Shown: piece by piece, positions 1 through 5,614 of the stretch
Numbering within the stretch: position 1 is the first letter of the stretch
Layout of the letters: each line of letters begins with the position of its first letter
Assembly (NCBI GenBank): GCA_022616595.1
Contig: JAKEEL010000259.1
Span: forward strand, 1-9,673
DNA length: 9,673 nt
Source: Methylococcaceae bacterium
GTDB lineage: Bacteria; Pseudomonadota; Gammaproteobacteria; Methylococcales; UBA1147
Direction: 5' to 3'
Notes under the pieces: model-generated
What the model saw: the letters and a program-made list of their open reading frames with translations, nothing else
Told to the model about the DNA's origin: nothing
Databases searched by the model: none
Program-made: the position numbers and the translations under genes

Positions 1-49
1 GGCGCTTCATCCAAAATCCAGTTGCGGATTTTGGGGATCAACTCTTGCT

Positions 50-77
50 TGAGATCATCCGGCAACTCTTATATGAT
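50..77 (+). promoter_or_regulatory. Candidate sigma-70 promoter for the rpsF operon
   Basis: A -35 box TTGAGA (50-55, 5 of 6 to TTGACA) is followed after 16 bp by a -10 box TATGAT (72-77, 5 of 6 to TATAAT). Transcription would start near 84 and give a leader of about 70 nt before the rpsF ATG at 155. No better-matching pair was seen in the first 150 bases. This is a match by eye, and the start site is an inference. Confidence 0.55.
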
Positions 78-99
78 GTACAGTTATTTTTAACTCCTT

Positions 100-134
100 G
101 CTTTACCGTGCCTCGCTAAAGCGCAACGGAAAGC
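100..134 (+). promoter_or_regulatory. Hairpin in the rpsF leader, candidate S6:S18 autoregulatory site
   Basis: The leader can fold into one compact hairpin. GCTTT (100-104) and CCGT (106-109) pair with ACGG (126-129) and AAAGC (130-134), leaving A105 bulged. Above this is an internal loop (110-113 opposite 124-125), then CGC/GCG (114-116/121-123) closed by a TAAA loop. A competing pairing, GCTTTA (100-105) with TAAAGC (117-122), excludes the first. The rpsF Shine-Dalgarno (145-150) lies 11 bases downstream. In other bacteria the S6:S18 complex binds a CCG-containing structure in its own rpsF leader and represses translation. The position and the CCG fit that role here, but similarity to the known motif is inferred. 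Confidence 0.4.
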
Positions 135-154
135 TGAAATCCATGAGGGGAAAT

Positions 155-556
155 ATGCGTCATTACGAGATCGTTATTCTTATTCATCCGGACCAGAGTA
201 CTCAGGTACCGGCTATGATCGAGCGTTACCGGACATTGATCGACTCCAGTTCGGGAAAGATTCACCGCCTCGAAGACTGGGGGCGCCGGCAACTCACGTT
301 CCCGATCAAAAAAATCCACAAAGCCCATTATCTCCTGATGAACATCGAATGCAACGATGCGGTATTGGAGGAACTGGAAAGCGGATTTCGCTTCAACGAT
401 GCCATCCTCCGGAATTTGATCCTGCGCAAAAACGAAGCCATTTCAGAGCCGTCACCGATGATGAAACCATCCACATTCGCGTCCGATGTCAAGGCCGGAC
501 CGGCCTTGGATGATGACCTAGGCGCGGACACCGACCGCGAAGAAAACAATTCCTAG
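155..556 (+). CDS. rpsF: Small ribosomal subunit protein S6 (bS6)
   Basis: S6 is a primary binding protein of the 30S platform that pairs with S18 on the central domain of 16S rRNA. The 133-residue product starts MRHYEIVILIHPDQ. It has the family core WGRRQLTFPIKK (42-53), KAHYLLMNIE (56-65) and FRFNDAILRNLI (78-89). Residues from about 97 form a low-complexity, acidic C-terminal tail ending DREENNS, as in many gammaproteobacterial S6 proteins. The frame stays open upstream to an ATG at 98, but the ATG at 155 is chosen because GAGGGG (145-150) lies 4 bases upstream and the protein then begins exactly where the family does; the extra 19 residues would cover the leader hairpin. It is first in the operon, 102 bp before rpsR. 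No priB lies between them, unlike in E. coli. Confidence 0.97.
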   Translation: MRHYEIVILIHPDQSTQVPAMIERYRTLIDSSSGKIHRLEDWGRRQLTFPIKKIHKAHYLLMNIECNDAVLEELESGFRFNDAILRNLILRKNEAISEPSPMMKPSTFASDVKAGPALDDDLGADTDREENNS

Positions 557-568
557 GGTTTATTCATC

Positions 569-597
569 GATCCGGGAAGAGCGTAAACCCGGCGATC
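569..597 (+). other. Weak hairpin in the rpsF-rpsR gap
   Basis: Just after the rpsF stop, CCGGG (572-576) can pair with CCCGG (588-592) around an 11-base loop. The stem can extend through GAT/ATC (569-571/595-597) past two unpaired bases. No T run follows, so it does not look like an intrinsic terminator. It may be an intercistronic mRNA structure or chance. The rest of the gap holds no ORF that I can support, only the rpsR ribosome binding site AAAGGGG at 647-653. Confidence 0.25.
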
Positions 598-658
598 AGG
601 AAGTTGAAATTCAATCCGTATTGCATTCACCTAAGCTTGGCATTCTAAAGGGGAAATC

Positions 659-889
659 ATGGCACGTCATTTCAAGCGCAAGAAGTTTTGTCGTTTTTCG
701 TCCGAGGGTATTCAGGAAATCGATTACAAGGACCTCGACACTCTGAATGATTATGTTTCCGAAACCGGAAAAATCGTACCCAGCCGCATTACCGGAACCA
801 GTGCGCGTTATCAGCGCCAGTTGACGGCCGCGATCAAGCGGGCGCGTTTTCTCGGGCTGATGCCGTACTGCGACGCGCACAGAAAGTAG
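659..889 (+). CDS. rpsR: Small ribosomal subunit protein S18 (bS18)
   Basis: S18 forms the platform heterodimer with S6 in the 30S subunit. The product is 76 residues, the usual S18 length. It has a basic N-terminus (MARHFKRKKFCRF) and the family signature KIVPSRITGTSARYQRQL (38-55), followed by TAAIKRARFLGLMPY (56-70). AAAGGGG (647-653) is 5 bases before the ATG. It sits between rpsF and a DUF2232 gene, the usual arrangement in several gammaproteobacterial groups. One cysteine (11) lies in the N-terminal region and another (71) near the C-terminus. Nothing is missing or truncated. Confidence 0.98.
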   Translation: MARHFKRKKFCRFSSEGIQEIDYKDLDTLNDYVSETGKIVPSRITGTSARYQRQLTAAIKRARFLGLMPYCDAHRK

Positions 890-925
890 GCGCGTCGACC
901 TTGCGGTCTTTGTTCGAGCGGCGTT

Positions 926-1831
926 TTGCGTTTTCTGGGATCTTATATCATGCGTGGCCGGATGCAGGCCATCGTGATTGCCGTGGTATTCATATTGCTG
1001 TCGCTGCTTTTGCCTCCTCTCAGCGTAATGAGCGCCGCGGCGGTTGCATTGGTCACGCTGCGCAAAGGCCCGCGCGATGGAATCGTCATCCTTCTCGGTG
1101 CGGGGGTCGCGGTCGGGGTTCTCGGCCAGATCCTTTTCGGCAGTCCGGGTTTTGTGATTGCCTACGCGCTCGGATTCTGGCTGCCGGTTTGGATATTCTC
1201 CATTTTGTTGCGCGAATCCGCCCAATTGGGCTTGACGCTCGAAGTTGCGCTGGGTCTCGGTTTACTTGCGATCATCGGCATTTATCTGGTCAGTTCGGAT
1301 CCCGCATCGATGTGGCACGAAAGACTGCAATTGGTGTTGCAGCCTTTGCTGAAAAACCCGCCGCAGGGAATCGAAATTGAGCAGATCGAAGCCGGAATTT
1401 TGGCAATCTCGCACTTCATGACAGGAATCCTGGTAACCGGTTCGATTGTTTCGCTGGTTTTGGCAATGCTGTTGGGGCGATGGTGGCAGGCTGTCTTGTT
1501 TAATCCGGGCGGATTCCGGCAGGAATTCCTCGGTCTGAAATCCCATTCGCCCGTTGCCTACGGGATTCTGCTGATTTTGAGTTTGGCCGGCCTGAGCGGC
1601 GGCGCGCTCGGCGAAGGCATGCAGAACGCGGGTATTCTGGCTTGTTTTTTCTACCTGACCGTTGGCGTATCGGTGCTGCATGTAGTAATTTCCGCGACAT
1701 CGATGAGTAGATGGCTGTTACCGGTGATGTATATACTGATGTTCTTCGTGCCGCATGTCTTGCTTCCGGTTGCCTTGGTCGGTTTTACCGACACTTGGGC
1801 AAATTGGCGAGGCAGATTCGCCGCCAAATAA
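926..1831 (+). CDS. DUF2232 (YybS-like) polytopic inner-membrane protein
   Basis: This 301-residue protein is very hydrophobic, with about eight or nine predicted membrane segments (roughly 15-45, 51-70, 75-95, 102-122, 163-186, 211-225, 236-256, 264-287). It has a polar stretch at 123-160 and another around FNPGGFRQEF (192-201), and ends DTWANWRGRF. The two last motifs and the opening IMRGRMQA resemble DUF2232/YybS-like proteins encoded between rpsR and rplI in pseudomonads and relatives. Their function is unknown; a transport-like role has been suggested from fold type only. The start is the TTG at 926, chosen because homologues I recall begin M-R-x-L shortly before IMRGRMQ. The ATG at 950, with GGGA nine bases upstream, is the main alternative. 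It lies 36 bp after rpsR, so it is probably co-transcribed. Confidence 0.85.
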   Translation: MRFLGSYIMRGRMQAIVIAVVFILLSLLLPPLSVMSAAAVALVTLRKGPRDGIVILLGAGVAVGVLGQILFGSPGFVIAYALGFWLPVWIFSILLRESAQLGLTLEVALGLGLLAIIGIYLVSSDPASMWHERLQLVLQPLLKNPPQGIEIEQIEAGILAISHFMTGILVTGSIVSLVLAMLLGRWWQAVLFNPGGFRQEFLGLKSHSPVAYGILLILSLAGLSGGALGEGMQNAGILACFFYLTVGVSVLHVVISATSMSRWLLPVMYILMFFVPHVLLPVALVGFTDTWANWRGRFAAK

Positions 1832-1912
1832 TCCGGCCGGCATGGAACTTATCAAAACAACAAATTTTTAATGAAAACGGCGCGCAGCCGCAATGTCTGG
1901 AGGTAAACAACG

Positions 1913-2359
1913 ATGGACTTAATTTTACTCGAAAAAATTCCGAATCTGGGTAATCTCGGGGATCGGGTCAAGGTAAAACCGGGCTATGGGCGGAACTACC
2001 TGCTGCCGAAACGGAAAGCGGTCTTGGCGACCGCCGAAAAACTGGCCGAATTCGAACGGCGCCGAGCCGAACTCGAAACGAAAGCCGCCGAACAACTTGC
2101 CGCGGCCGAATCCCGCCGCGACAGCCTCACGGGCGTGAAGATAACCATCATCCAAAAAGCCGGAGACGAAGGCAAATTGTTCGGATCCGTGGGTACCTAC
2201 GACATCGCCGAAGCCGCCACCAAAGCCGGATGTCCGCTGGAACGGCACGAAATCAGGCTCAGTGAAGGGCTCCTTAGGCACACCGGGGATTATGAAATCG
2301 ATGTCCAGTTCCATTCCGATGTTGTCGCAAAGCTTTCCTTGTCGATTGTCGCGGAGTAA
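1913..2359 (+). CDS. rplI: Large ribosomal subunit protein L9 (bL9)
   Basis: L9 binds 23S rRNA near the L1 stalk and extends from the 50S surface, helping to maintain reading frame. The 148-residue product has the N-terminal rRNA-binding domain (MDLILLEKIPNLGNLGD, then GYGRNYLLP at 24-32). A long charged helix runs through about 41-74. The C-terminal domain contains GDEGKLFGSVGTYDIAEA (84-101) and GDYEIDVQFHSDV (125-137). The length matches the family (E. coli 149). A strong ribosome binding site, TGGAGGT (1898-1904), is 8 bases before the ATG. The preceding 81-bp gap is A/T-rich in its middle and holds no clear promoter. In many bacteria dnaB follows; here hldD does, 42 bp on. Confidence 0.98.
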   Translation: MDLILLEKIPNLGNLGDRVKVKPGYGRNYLLPKRKAVLATAEKLAEFERRRAELETKAAEQLAAAESRRDSLTGVKITIIQKAGDEGKLFGSVGTYDIAEAATKAGCPLERHEIRLSEGLLRHTGDYEIDVQFHSDVVAKLSLSIVAE

Positions 2360-2401
2360 TTTTCGGAAAATTTCCGCGCAACCCTTGGAGGCCGGGGCGT
2401 T

Positions 2402-3346
2402 ATGATCGTCGTGACCGGCGGCGCCGGATTCATCGGCAGCAATCTGGCACTGGGGCTGAATACGCGCGGTCATCGCGATATTCTGATCGTCGACAATCTC
2501 GAGAACGGCATCAAATTCAGGAATCTGCGGGATTGCCAGATCGCGGATTATCTGGACAAGCGGACCTTTCTCGACCGGTTGCAAGCGGGACGATTCGACA
2601 ACGCGGCGATCGATGCGGTCTTCCATCAAGGAGCCTGTTCGACCACCACCGAGTGGAACGGTCGATACATGATGGAGAACAATTACGAATATTCGAAAAT
2701 TATTCTGGATTTCTGCGCCCGCAAACAAATTCCGTTGATCTACGCATCGAGCGCGGCCGTTTACGGATGCGGCAGTGTGTTCAGGGAAGATCCCGCGCAC
2801 GAGGCGCCGCTCAATATCTACGGTTATTCGAAACACCGGTTTGACCAATATATCCGGGAACGAATTCGAAAAATCGACAGCCAGGTTGTCGGTCTTCGTT
2901 ATTTCAACGTGTACGGGCCGCGCGAGGCGCACAAAGGCGGTATGGCGAGCGTCGCCTTTCACCTGAACCAGCAATTGCTGGAGACGGGAAAGATCGCCTT
3001 GTTCGAGGGTTGCGACGGTTACGCGAACGGAGAGCAGCGCCGCGACTTCATCTATGTCGAAGACGTGGTGGATGTCAATTTATGGTTTTACGAGCATCGA
3101 GAGCTCAGCGGCCTGTTCAATGTGGGTACCGGCCGCAGTCAGCCATTCAATGATGTCGCCCGGGCGGTTATTGAATTTCATGGCCGCGGCGAGCTGGAAT
3201 ACATCCCGTTTCCGGACCGTCTCAAGGGTGCCTACCAGAGCTTTACCGAAGCGAACCTGAGCGCCCTTCGAACCGCGGGTTATGAGCATTCTTTCAAATC
3301 GGTCGAAGAGGGAGTCCGACTGTATATGCAATGGCTGAACCCCTGA
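2402..3346 (+). CDS. hldD: ADP-L-glycero-D-manno-heptose-6-epimerase
   Basis: HldD converts ADP-D-glycero-D-manno-heptose to the L-glycero form, the last step in making the heptose donor for the LPS inner core. It is a cytoplasmic, NADP-dependent extended short-chain dehydrogenase. The 314 residues show the Rossmann motif TGGAGFIGSN (5-14), HQGACSTTTEWNG (75-87), and the catalytic set Ser116, Tyr140 and Lys144 (YGYSK). Lys178 lies in YFNVYGPREAHKGGMASVAF (167-186, split here by numbering only). These positions coincide with the E. coli catalytic residues as I remember them. The C-terminal half carries RRDFIYVEDVV and the family motif FNVGTGRSQ. GGAGG (2387-2391) is 10 bases before the ATG. 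It follows rplI by 42 bp and precedes waaA, another inner-core gene. Confidence 0.96.
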   Translation: MIVVTGGAGFIGSNLALGLNTRGHRDILIVDNLENGIKFRNLRDCQIADYLDKRTFLDRLQAGRFDNAAIDAVFHQGACSTTTEWNGRYMMENNYEYSKIILDFCARKQIPLIYASSAAVYGCGSVFREDPAHEAPLNIYGYSKHRFDQYIRERIRKIDSQVVGLRYFNVYGPREAHKGGMASVAFHLNQQLLETGKIALFEGCDGYANGEQRRDFIYVEDVVDVNLWFYEHRELSGLFNVGTGRSQPFNDVARAVIEFHGRGELEYIPFPDRLKGAYQSFTEANLSALRTAGYEHSFKSVEEGVRLYMQWLNP

Positions 3347-3421
3347 CCGCCGGGCTTCCCCGATCCGCTTGTCATACTTGATAAAGGGACCGCGCCGTGT
3401 TCCGGTATGGGCCGGGTTTTG

Positions 3422-4759
3422 ATGCGGCTTGTTTACAGTCTGATCATCACGCTGATCAGCCCATTTTTCTTCCTGCGCCTTTTGTACCGATCGCGCAAAG
3501 CCCCGGACTACCGGAGCCGCTGGAACGAGCGCCTTGCGATTTATCGATCGCGGCCGGCACAAAGCGGAGTCGTCTGGTTTCATGCGGTCTCGTTCGGAGA
3601 AGCCGAGGCGGTGTTTCCGCTGATCCGGGCCCTTCAAGAGCGCTATCCCGACCTCCCGCAACTCGTGACCGCGACGACCCTGACCGGCTCCAACCGGATC
3701 CGATCGGTGCTCGGAGATTCGGTGCAACACGTTTACCTTCCCTACGATTTGCCCGGGACAGCAGGGCGCTTCCTGGGGCGCTTCAAACCGATATTGGGCG
3801 TGGTCGTCGAAACCGAGATCTGGCCGAACCTGTACCGGGAATGCGCGGTCATGGGAATTCCATTGGCGATTATCAACGCGCGCTTGTCCGAAAAGTCGGC
3901 GCGCGGGTATCGAAAAATCAGCAGCCTTGTGCGTCAGACACTGAGCACTGTAGCGCTGATCGCCGCCCAGGCTCCGGAGGATGCCGAAAGGTTTGCAGGC
4001 ATCGGCGCGAACCGGGCAAATGTGCTGGTGACCGGGAATCTCAAGTTCGATTATCCCGTGCCGACTTCCATTTTCGAGCAGGGAAGCCTGCTGCGCAGGA
4101 ATTTGTTCGGCGAGCGACCGGTCTGGATTGCCGCGAGTACCCACCACGGCGAGGAGGAACAGATTCTGGATGCCTTCGCAACGGTCCGTACAAAAGTTCC
4201 CGATCTGGTGCTGATTCTCGTTCCGAGGCGTCCGGAGCGATTTGCCAGGGTCAAGCTGCTTAGCGAAAACCGCGGCTTCGAAGTCGTCCTCAGGAGTTCG
4301 GGCCTTCCCTGTTGCGAGTTTGGCCAGCTATTCCTGCTGGATTCGATGGGCGAGCTCAAACAGTTTTACGCGGCCGCCGATATCGCTTTTATCGGGGGCA
4401 GTCTGGTCAAGACCGGAGGGCATAACGCGCTCGAAGCCGCCGCGCTCGGGGTACCGGTGCTGTTCGGCCCGCACATGTTCAATTTCGAAAAAATCGCCCA
4501 TTCGCTGGTCAAAGCCGGCGCCGCATTTCAGATAACGGATCGGGCATCCCTTGCCAGGCAGGTCAGCATACTGCTCGACGATTACGATTACCGAAAAGCC
4601 GCGGGGGCATCGGCTCGGGCATTCGTTGAAGACAATCGCGGCACGCTGAAAAAATTATTGGAGCTATTCAGCGCCTATCTGGATACCAGCCCTGAAGCCT
4701 GTGAAACCCTTGAAAATCAAATGCGGTCAAGCAACTCAAAGGCAGGACCTGGCGCCTGA
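3422..4759 (+). CDS. waaA: 3-deoxy-D-manno-octulosonic acid (Kdo) transferase
   Basis: WaaA (KdtA) transfers Kdo from CMP-Kdo to the lipid A precursor, the first step of core assembly at the cytoplasmic face of the inner membrane. An N-terminal hydrophobic anchor (about 3-21) is followed by RKAPDYRSRWNER. The catalytic glutamate lies in HAVSFGEAEA, then come VYLPYDLP, ETEIWPNL and NARLSEKSARGY. The C-terminal GT-B half has LVPRRPERF, FIGGSLVKTGGHNALEAAA and GPHMFNFEKIA. The start is ATG 3422: it puts the catalytic glutamate at residue 60, as in E. coli, and GGG lies 5 bases upstream. An in-frame ATG at 3407 would add five residues and has no close ribosome binding site. The 445-residue product is about 20 longer than E. 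coli WaaA, with a polar C-terminal tail ending SSNSKAGPGA. Its stop abuts that of lapA. Confidence 0.95.
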   Translation: MRLVYSLIITLISPFFFLRLLYRSRKAPDYRSRWNERLAIYRSRPAQSGVVWFHAVSFGEAEAVFPLIRALQERYPDLPQLVTATTLTGSNRIRSVLGDSVQHVYLPYDLPGTAGRFLGRFKPILGVVVETEIWPNLYRECAVMGIPLAIINARLSEKSARGYRKISSLVRQTLSTVALIAAQAPEDAERFAGIGANRANVLVTGNLKFDYPVPTSIFEQGSLLRRNLFGERPVWIAASTHHGEEEQILDAFATVRTKVPDLVLILVPRRPERFARVKLLSENRGFEVVLRSSGLPCCEFGQLFLLDSMGELKQFYAAADIAFIGGSLVKTGGHNALEAAALGVPVLFGPHMFNFEKIAHSLVKAGAAFQITDRASLARQVSILLDDYDYRKAAGASARAFVEDNRGTLKKLLELFSAYLDTSPEACETLENQMRSSNSKAGPGA

Positions 4760-5044
4760 TTATCGATCTGAAGCCGGTCCGGCCATGTTCAATTGAAGTT
4801 GCCTTTTCAACCTGGAGTTTTCCGCTTTCAATTGGAGATAACGAATCATTCGAACCGAATAACCGATCACTACGCCGACGAGCAACTCCAATGTCAATAC
4901 CAATGCCAAAGGCATTTCGAGGGCCAGTTCTTTACCGACGCCCCGGTAAAAATACACCTTTACAGGATCGAGATTCTGCAATGAAAAAACCAACGCGATC
5001 AGGAATATCACGCCGAATAAGGAAAAATATAGGATTCTATTCAT
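4760..5044 (-). CDS. lapA: Lipopolysaccharide assembly protein LapA (DUF1049)
   Basis: LapA is a small inner-membrane protein. In E. coli it works with LapB and FtsH in controlling LpxC turnover, and so LPS synthesis. The 94-residue product has two membrane segments (about 4-22 and 45-66) separated by the family motif SLQNLDPVKVYFY (21-33). A cytoplasmic coiled-coil-like tail follows (67-87: LQLKAENSRLKRQLQL). The start is the ATG at 5044; GGGGGAA (5062-5056) is somewhat far at 11 bases. It is last in the rpsA-ihfB-lapA series. lapB, normally next, is missing here because waaA occupies the space on the opposite strand. No lapA terminator can be seen between the two genes, so its transcript probably runs into the 3' end of waaA in antisense. 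Confidence 0.9.
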   Translation of the reverse strand: MNRILYFSLFGVIFLIALVFSLQNLDPVKVYFYRGVGKELALEMPLALVLTLELLVGVVIGYSVRMIRYLQLKAENSRLKRQLQLNMAGPASDR

Positions 5045-5099
5045 AATCGAAGCCGTTCCCCCGCGAACCGGAGCGTGGTCGAGTACCGGTCTATTTTTA

Positions 5100-5246
5100 T
5101 TAGCACTTTGATCCCACCTTGAAAATATATCGATGCTGGCTGACTCCCGGAGCAGCTTTCAGGGTTACATGGACCGGAATGACCGACGCGCGCGAAGTCT
5201 CCAAAATCCGCGCCTGTGCATCCCGAAGCCTGACATCCTTGTCCAA
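5100..5246 (-). other. Unidentified protein-like reading frame between ihfB and lapA
   Basis: The 213-bp gap between ihfB and lapA contains a 48-codon open frame from a TTG at 5246 to a TAA at 5100. Its product begins LDKDVRLRDAQARILETS, continues through VIPVHVTLKAAPGVSQ and ends HRYIFKVGSKC. Alternating hydrophobic residues and many GNN codons make it look like the C-terminal edge of a beta-sandwich domain. However, an in-frame TGA lies two codons upstream of the TTG, no ribosome binding site is seen, and I recognise no family. It could be a remnant of a lost gene, a small ORF, or chance. A competing 70-residue frame (5253-5041) has a Gly/Cys/Ser-rich composition typical of non-coding sequence, although its stop overlaps the lapA ATG. 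Confidence 0.2.
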
Positions 5247-5257
5247 GCATCAAACGA

Positions 5258-5569
5258 CTAAGACTTTTTTATTTTGATTTTACCGCTGGATTCGTCGACC
5301 CGATCCCGGAGCTCTTTGCCTGGTTTGAAATGAGGCACATATTTGGAAGCCAGAGACACCGAGTCACCGGTCTTGGGATTGCGGCCGATTCGCGGCGGGC
5401 GGTAATGCAGCGAAAAACTTCCAAATCCTCTTATTTCGATCCTTTCACCGCTCGACAACGCCTCACTCATCTGTTCGAGCATGCATTTTATGGCCAATTC
5501 GACATCTTTGAAGGCCAAGTGATGTCCTTGCTTATTCGCGAGTGCTTCAATTAGCTCTGATTTTGTCAC
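5258..5569 (-). CDS. ihfB: Integration host factor subunit beta
   Basis: IHF-beta pairs with IHF-alpha to bind and sharply bend specific DNA sites in transcription, replication and recombination. The 103-residue protein opens MTKSELIEALA and has the HU/IHF core GERIEIRGFGSFSLHYR (41-57). The DNA-intercalating proline sits in the arm motif RNPKTG (63-68, Pro65), followed by YVPHFKPGKELRDRV. The first codon is GTG (5569-5567), and the ribosome binding site is weak (GGA about 9 bases upstream), so expression may be modest or coupled to rpsA translation. Compared with the 94-residue E. coli protein it has one extra residue near position 17 and a longer, lysine-rich C-terminus (DESSGKIKIKKS). It lies 45 bp after rpsA in the conserved rpsA-ihfB order. 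Confidence 0.96.
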   Translation of the reverse strand: MTKSELIEALANKQGHHLAFKDVELAIKCMLEQMSEALSSGERIEIRGFGSFSLHYRPPRIGRNPKTGDSVSLASKYVPHFKPGKELRDRVDESSGKIKIKKS

Positions 5570-5614
5570 AGTAAAATTCCGTGTAAATAGAGGGGGCCAT
5601 AGCGGCCGTTAATG

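Noticed and set aside
98..154. Upstream extension of rpsF to ATG 98
   Set aside because: The extra residues lie in the leader hairpin, are not family-like, and ATG 155 has its own strong ribosome binding site.
611..1225. 204-codon minus-strand frame over rpsR and the DUF2232 gene
   Set aside because: Its composition is rich in Arg, Asn, Gln and Thr, as expected for antisense to a membrane protein, and no motif is present.
2364..2376. Palindrome CGGAAAATTTCCG after rplI as a terminator
   Set aside because: The stem is at most 4 bp with a short loop and no T run follows.
1925..2974. 349-codon open frame on the minus strand opposite rplI and hldD
   Set aside because: It runs antisense to two certain genes, its product resembles no family, and long antisense frames are common opposite genes of this base composition.
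3080..4147. 355-codon open frame on the minus strand opposite hldD and waaA
   Set aside because: It is antisense to well-supported genes and its product is rich in Arg, Gln and His without recognisable motifs.
3397..4263. 288-codon frame starting at a GTG with a well-placed AAAGGGA (3383-3388), overlapping the start of waaA
   Set aside because: The product is Arg/Pro-rich and unlike any family I know, while the overlapping waaA frame carries all Kdo transferase motifs. The good ribosome binding site is probably chance.
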